NCBI GenBank assembly: GCA_964575185.1 | Contig: CAZNPW010000089.1 | Coordinates: 1-9,383 of the forward strand | Source: CAZNPW01 sp964575185 | Lineage (GTDB): Bacteria > Pseudomonadota > Alphaproteobacteria > Rhodobacterales > Rhodobacteraceae | Length of the DNA: 9,383 bases | Direction: 5' to 3' | Part shown: positions 8,087 to 9,383 of the stretch, one piece after another | How the letters are laid out: each line of letters opens with the position of its first letter | Position numbering within the stretch: position 1 is the first letter of the stretch | The notes under the pieces: generated by a model | What the model was told of the DNA's origin: nothing | Database searches by the model: none | What the model saw: the letters and a program-made list of their open reading frames with translations, nothing else | Made by a program: the position numbers and the translations under genes

Positions 8087-8130
8087 GGCTGAAATACTCC
8101 ACGGGGGTGCGGGGGTGTGAAACCCCCGCC
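8087..8130. repeat. Candidate dispersed Rhodobacterales intergenic repeat with hairpin
   Basis: The motif ggctgaaatactccacgg is followed by two direct copies of CGGGGGTG (8102-8109, 8110-8117) and a 7-bp hairpin GCGGGGG/CCCCCGC (8109-8115 with 8123-8129, 7-nt loop). I recall closely similar text (a CTGAAATACTCC or TCAAATATCC core, then a G-run and a C-run hairpin) between many convergent genes of Rhodobacterales. It lies in the gap between two convergent genes and may serve as a bidirectional terminator. The repeat status rests on memory, not on a search. Confidence 0.5.
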
Positions 8131-8140
8131 GCCCTCTCCG

Positions 8141-9383
8141 TCATTCCTGCGCCCGCAGCACCTGCGCCGGCCGCGCCGCGAGCGGGCGCCAGGCGAAGGC
8201 CAGGCCGGCCAGAAGCGTCACCAGCACCCCGCCCGCGACGATGGCCAGCGCGCTGACCGGCTCGAAGGCGTAGGGCGCGTCCATCACCAGCGCCATGACC
8301 GCCCAGCCCGCGAGCCCGCCGCCGATGATCGCGACCAGCCCCGCCGCCGCCCCCATCAGGCCTGCGCGCAGCGCGAAACTTCCCAGGATCGCGCCGCGGG
8401 TGGCGCCCAGGGTCTTCAGAACCGCGGCCTCGTAGACCCGCGCGCGCTCGCCCGCCGCCGCCGCGCCGATCAGGACGATGAAGCCCGTCAGCAGCGTCGC
8501 CGCCGCGGCCCAGGCGGTGGCGGTGGCGATGGCGCCCAGCGCCTCGGTCACGCGGTCGATCGCGTCGCGGACGCGGATCGCGGTGATGTTGGGGTAGGCC
8601 TGGGAGAGGTCGCGCAGGATACGCGCCTCGGCTTCGGGCGCGGCGTAGATCGTGGCGATGTTGGTGTGCGGCGCGCCGGCAAGCGCGGCCGGGTTCATCG
8701 CCATGATGAAGCCGATGGCCGCATTGGAGAAGTCCACCACCCGGAACGAGGTGATCCGGGCCGTGATGTCGCGGCCCAGGATGTTGACCGTCAGCGTATC
8801 GCCGAGCTTCAGGCCCAACTCCAGCCCCTCCTCCTCGGCGAAGCTGATCTGCGGCTCGCCGGTGTAGCCCGCGGGCCACCAGGCGCCCTGCGTGATCTGG
8901 GTGCCCTCGGGCGGGGTTTCGGAGTAGGTGACGCCGCGGTCGCCGTGCAGCACCCAGTGCGGCCCCAGCGCCTCCCCGGCCGGGCGGCCGTTGACCTGGG
9001 TGATGACGCCGCGCAGCATCGGCGCGGTGTCGACCTCGGTGACCTCGGGGTCGGCGCGCAGGGTGGCGAGGAACCCGTCGACCTGGTCGGGCTGGATGTC
9101 GACGACGAAGTAGGCGGGCGCGCGGGCGGGCAGGTCGCGGTCGATGGCGGCGCGGAGGTTCGCGTCGATCTGCCCCACCGCCGCCAGCACCGTCAGGCCG
9201 AGGCCGAGCGAGAGGACGACGCTCGCGGCCTCGCCGCGCTGGCCGCCGATGGCGCCGAGTGCTGCGCGCAGGCCGGGCCGGCCGCGGGCCAGGCCGGTGC
9301 GCGACAGCGCCCGCGCGCCCCGCCGCAGGCCCCAGGCCGCGGCCGCCAGCACCGCGAGTGCGAGGGCGACGCCGCCCGCCGCG
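8141..9383 (-). CDS. ybbP: ABC transporter permease, FtsX family, YbbP-like (C-terminal 413 aa; cut by window edge)
   Basis: The frame stays open to the right edge, so the N-terminus is missing. Visible parts in order: a membrane helix (about 1-18), a basic cytoplasmic stretch, a helix (about 52-70), a periplasmic domain of about 200 residues (APAYFVVDIQPDQVDGF, later LGDTLTVNILG), then three helices (about 282-310, 338-366 and 377-398). VYEAAVLKTLGATRGAILGSF before the penultimate helix is the cytoplasmic coupling region typical of FtsX permeases; the end is LAARPAQVLRAQE. Order and wording match E. coli YbbP, the permease that works with the ATPase YbbA and is linked with tesA, a periplasmic esterase/thioesterase. 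The transported substrate is not established; lipid or lipoprotein handling in the envelope is a guess. ybbA is expected upstream, beyond the right edge. Confidence 0.87.
   Translation of the reverse strand, partial: AAGGVALALAVLAAAAWGLRRGARALSRTGLARGRPGLRAALGAIGGQRGEAASVVLSLGLGLTVLAAVGQIDANLRAAIDRDLPARAPAYFVVDIQPDQVDGFLATLRADPEVTEVDTAPMLRGVITQVNGRPAGEALGPHWVLHGDRGVTYSETPPEGTQITQGAWWPAGYTGEPQISFAEEEGLELGLKLGDTLTVNILGRDITARITSFRVVDFSNAAIGFIMAMNPAALAGAPHTNIATIYAAPEAEARILRDLSQAYPNITAIRVRDAIDRVTEALGAIATATAWAAAATLLTGFIVLIGAAAAGERARVYEAAVLKTLGATRGAILGSFALRAGLMGAAAGLVAIIGGGLAGWAVMALVMDAPYAFEPVSALAIVAGGVLVTLLAGLAFAWRPLAARPAQVLRAQE

Noticed and set aside
8016..8879. A 287-codon minus-strand frame overlapping the permease
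   Set aside because: It is a shifted-frame shadow of the YbbP-like permease with no family signal.

Overview
The window is very GC-rich DNA (by eye around 70% or more) from an alphaproteobacterium. The protein sequences, the gene neighbourhoods and GCTA-type -10 promoter elements all point to the Rhodobacterales (Rhodobacteraceae/Paracoccaceae). The species cannot be named from the sequence. Because stop codons are rare at this GC content, many long open frames lie antisense to real genes; they are excluded.

Left block, all on the minus strand and read right to left: parC (topoisomerase IV subunit A), a short RTX calcium-binding repeat protein, a small lipoprotein, and the first 17 codons of an elongation factor Tu gene cut by the left edge. 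The gaps are 67, 53 and 88 bp. Candidate promoters lie before the RTX and lipoprotein genes, so this looks like a run of separately expressed genes more than one tight operon.

Middle: divergent from parC is a membrane-anchored, Pro/Ala-rich SH3b-domain protein on the plus strand. Its stop codon lies 3 bp from the stop of a convergent large gene. That large gene encodes an N-terminal family-2 glycosyltransferase joined to a sulfotransferase-like P-loop domain. It most likely starts at a TTG codon behind a strong ribosome-binding site. This two-domain enzyme is the most unusual gene here and may act in cell-surface polysaccharide assembly.

Right block: a YbbO-type short-chain dehydrogenase (plus strand, divergent from the glycosyltransferase) converges on the 3' end of a YbbP-type FtsX-family ABC permease cut by the right edge. 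The two are separated by a 108-bp gap with two hairpins and what looks like a dispersed Rhodobacterales intergenic repeat. In E. coli the homologues ybbO and ybbP also sit close together around tesA, so ybbA and tesA homologues are expected just beyond the right edge.

I see no tRNA, rRNA, CRISPR array, insertion sequence or phage gene. No clearly new multi-gene system is apparent. The best leads are the glycosyltransferase-sulfotransferase fusion, the symmetric control region of the RTX gene, and the intergenic repeat.
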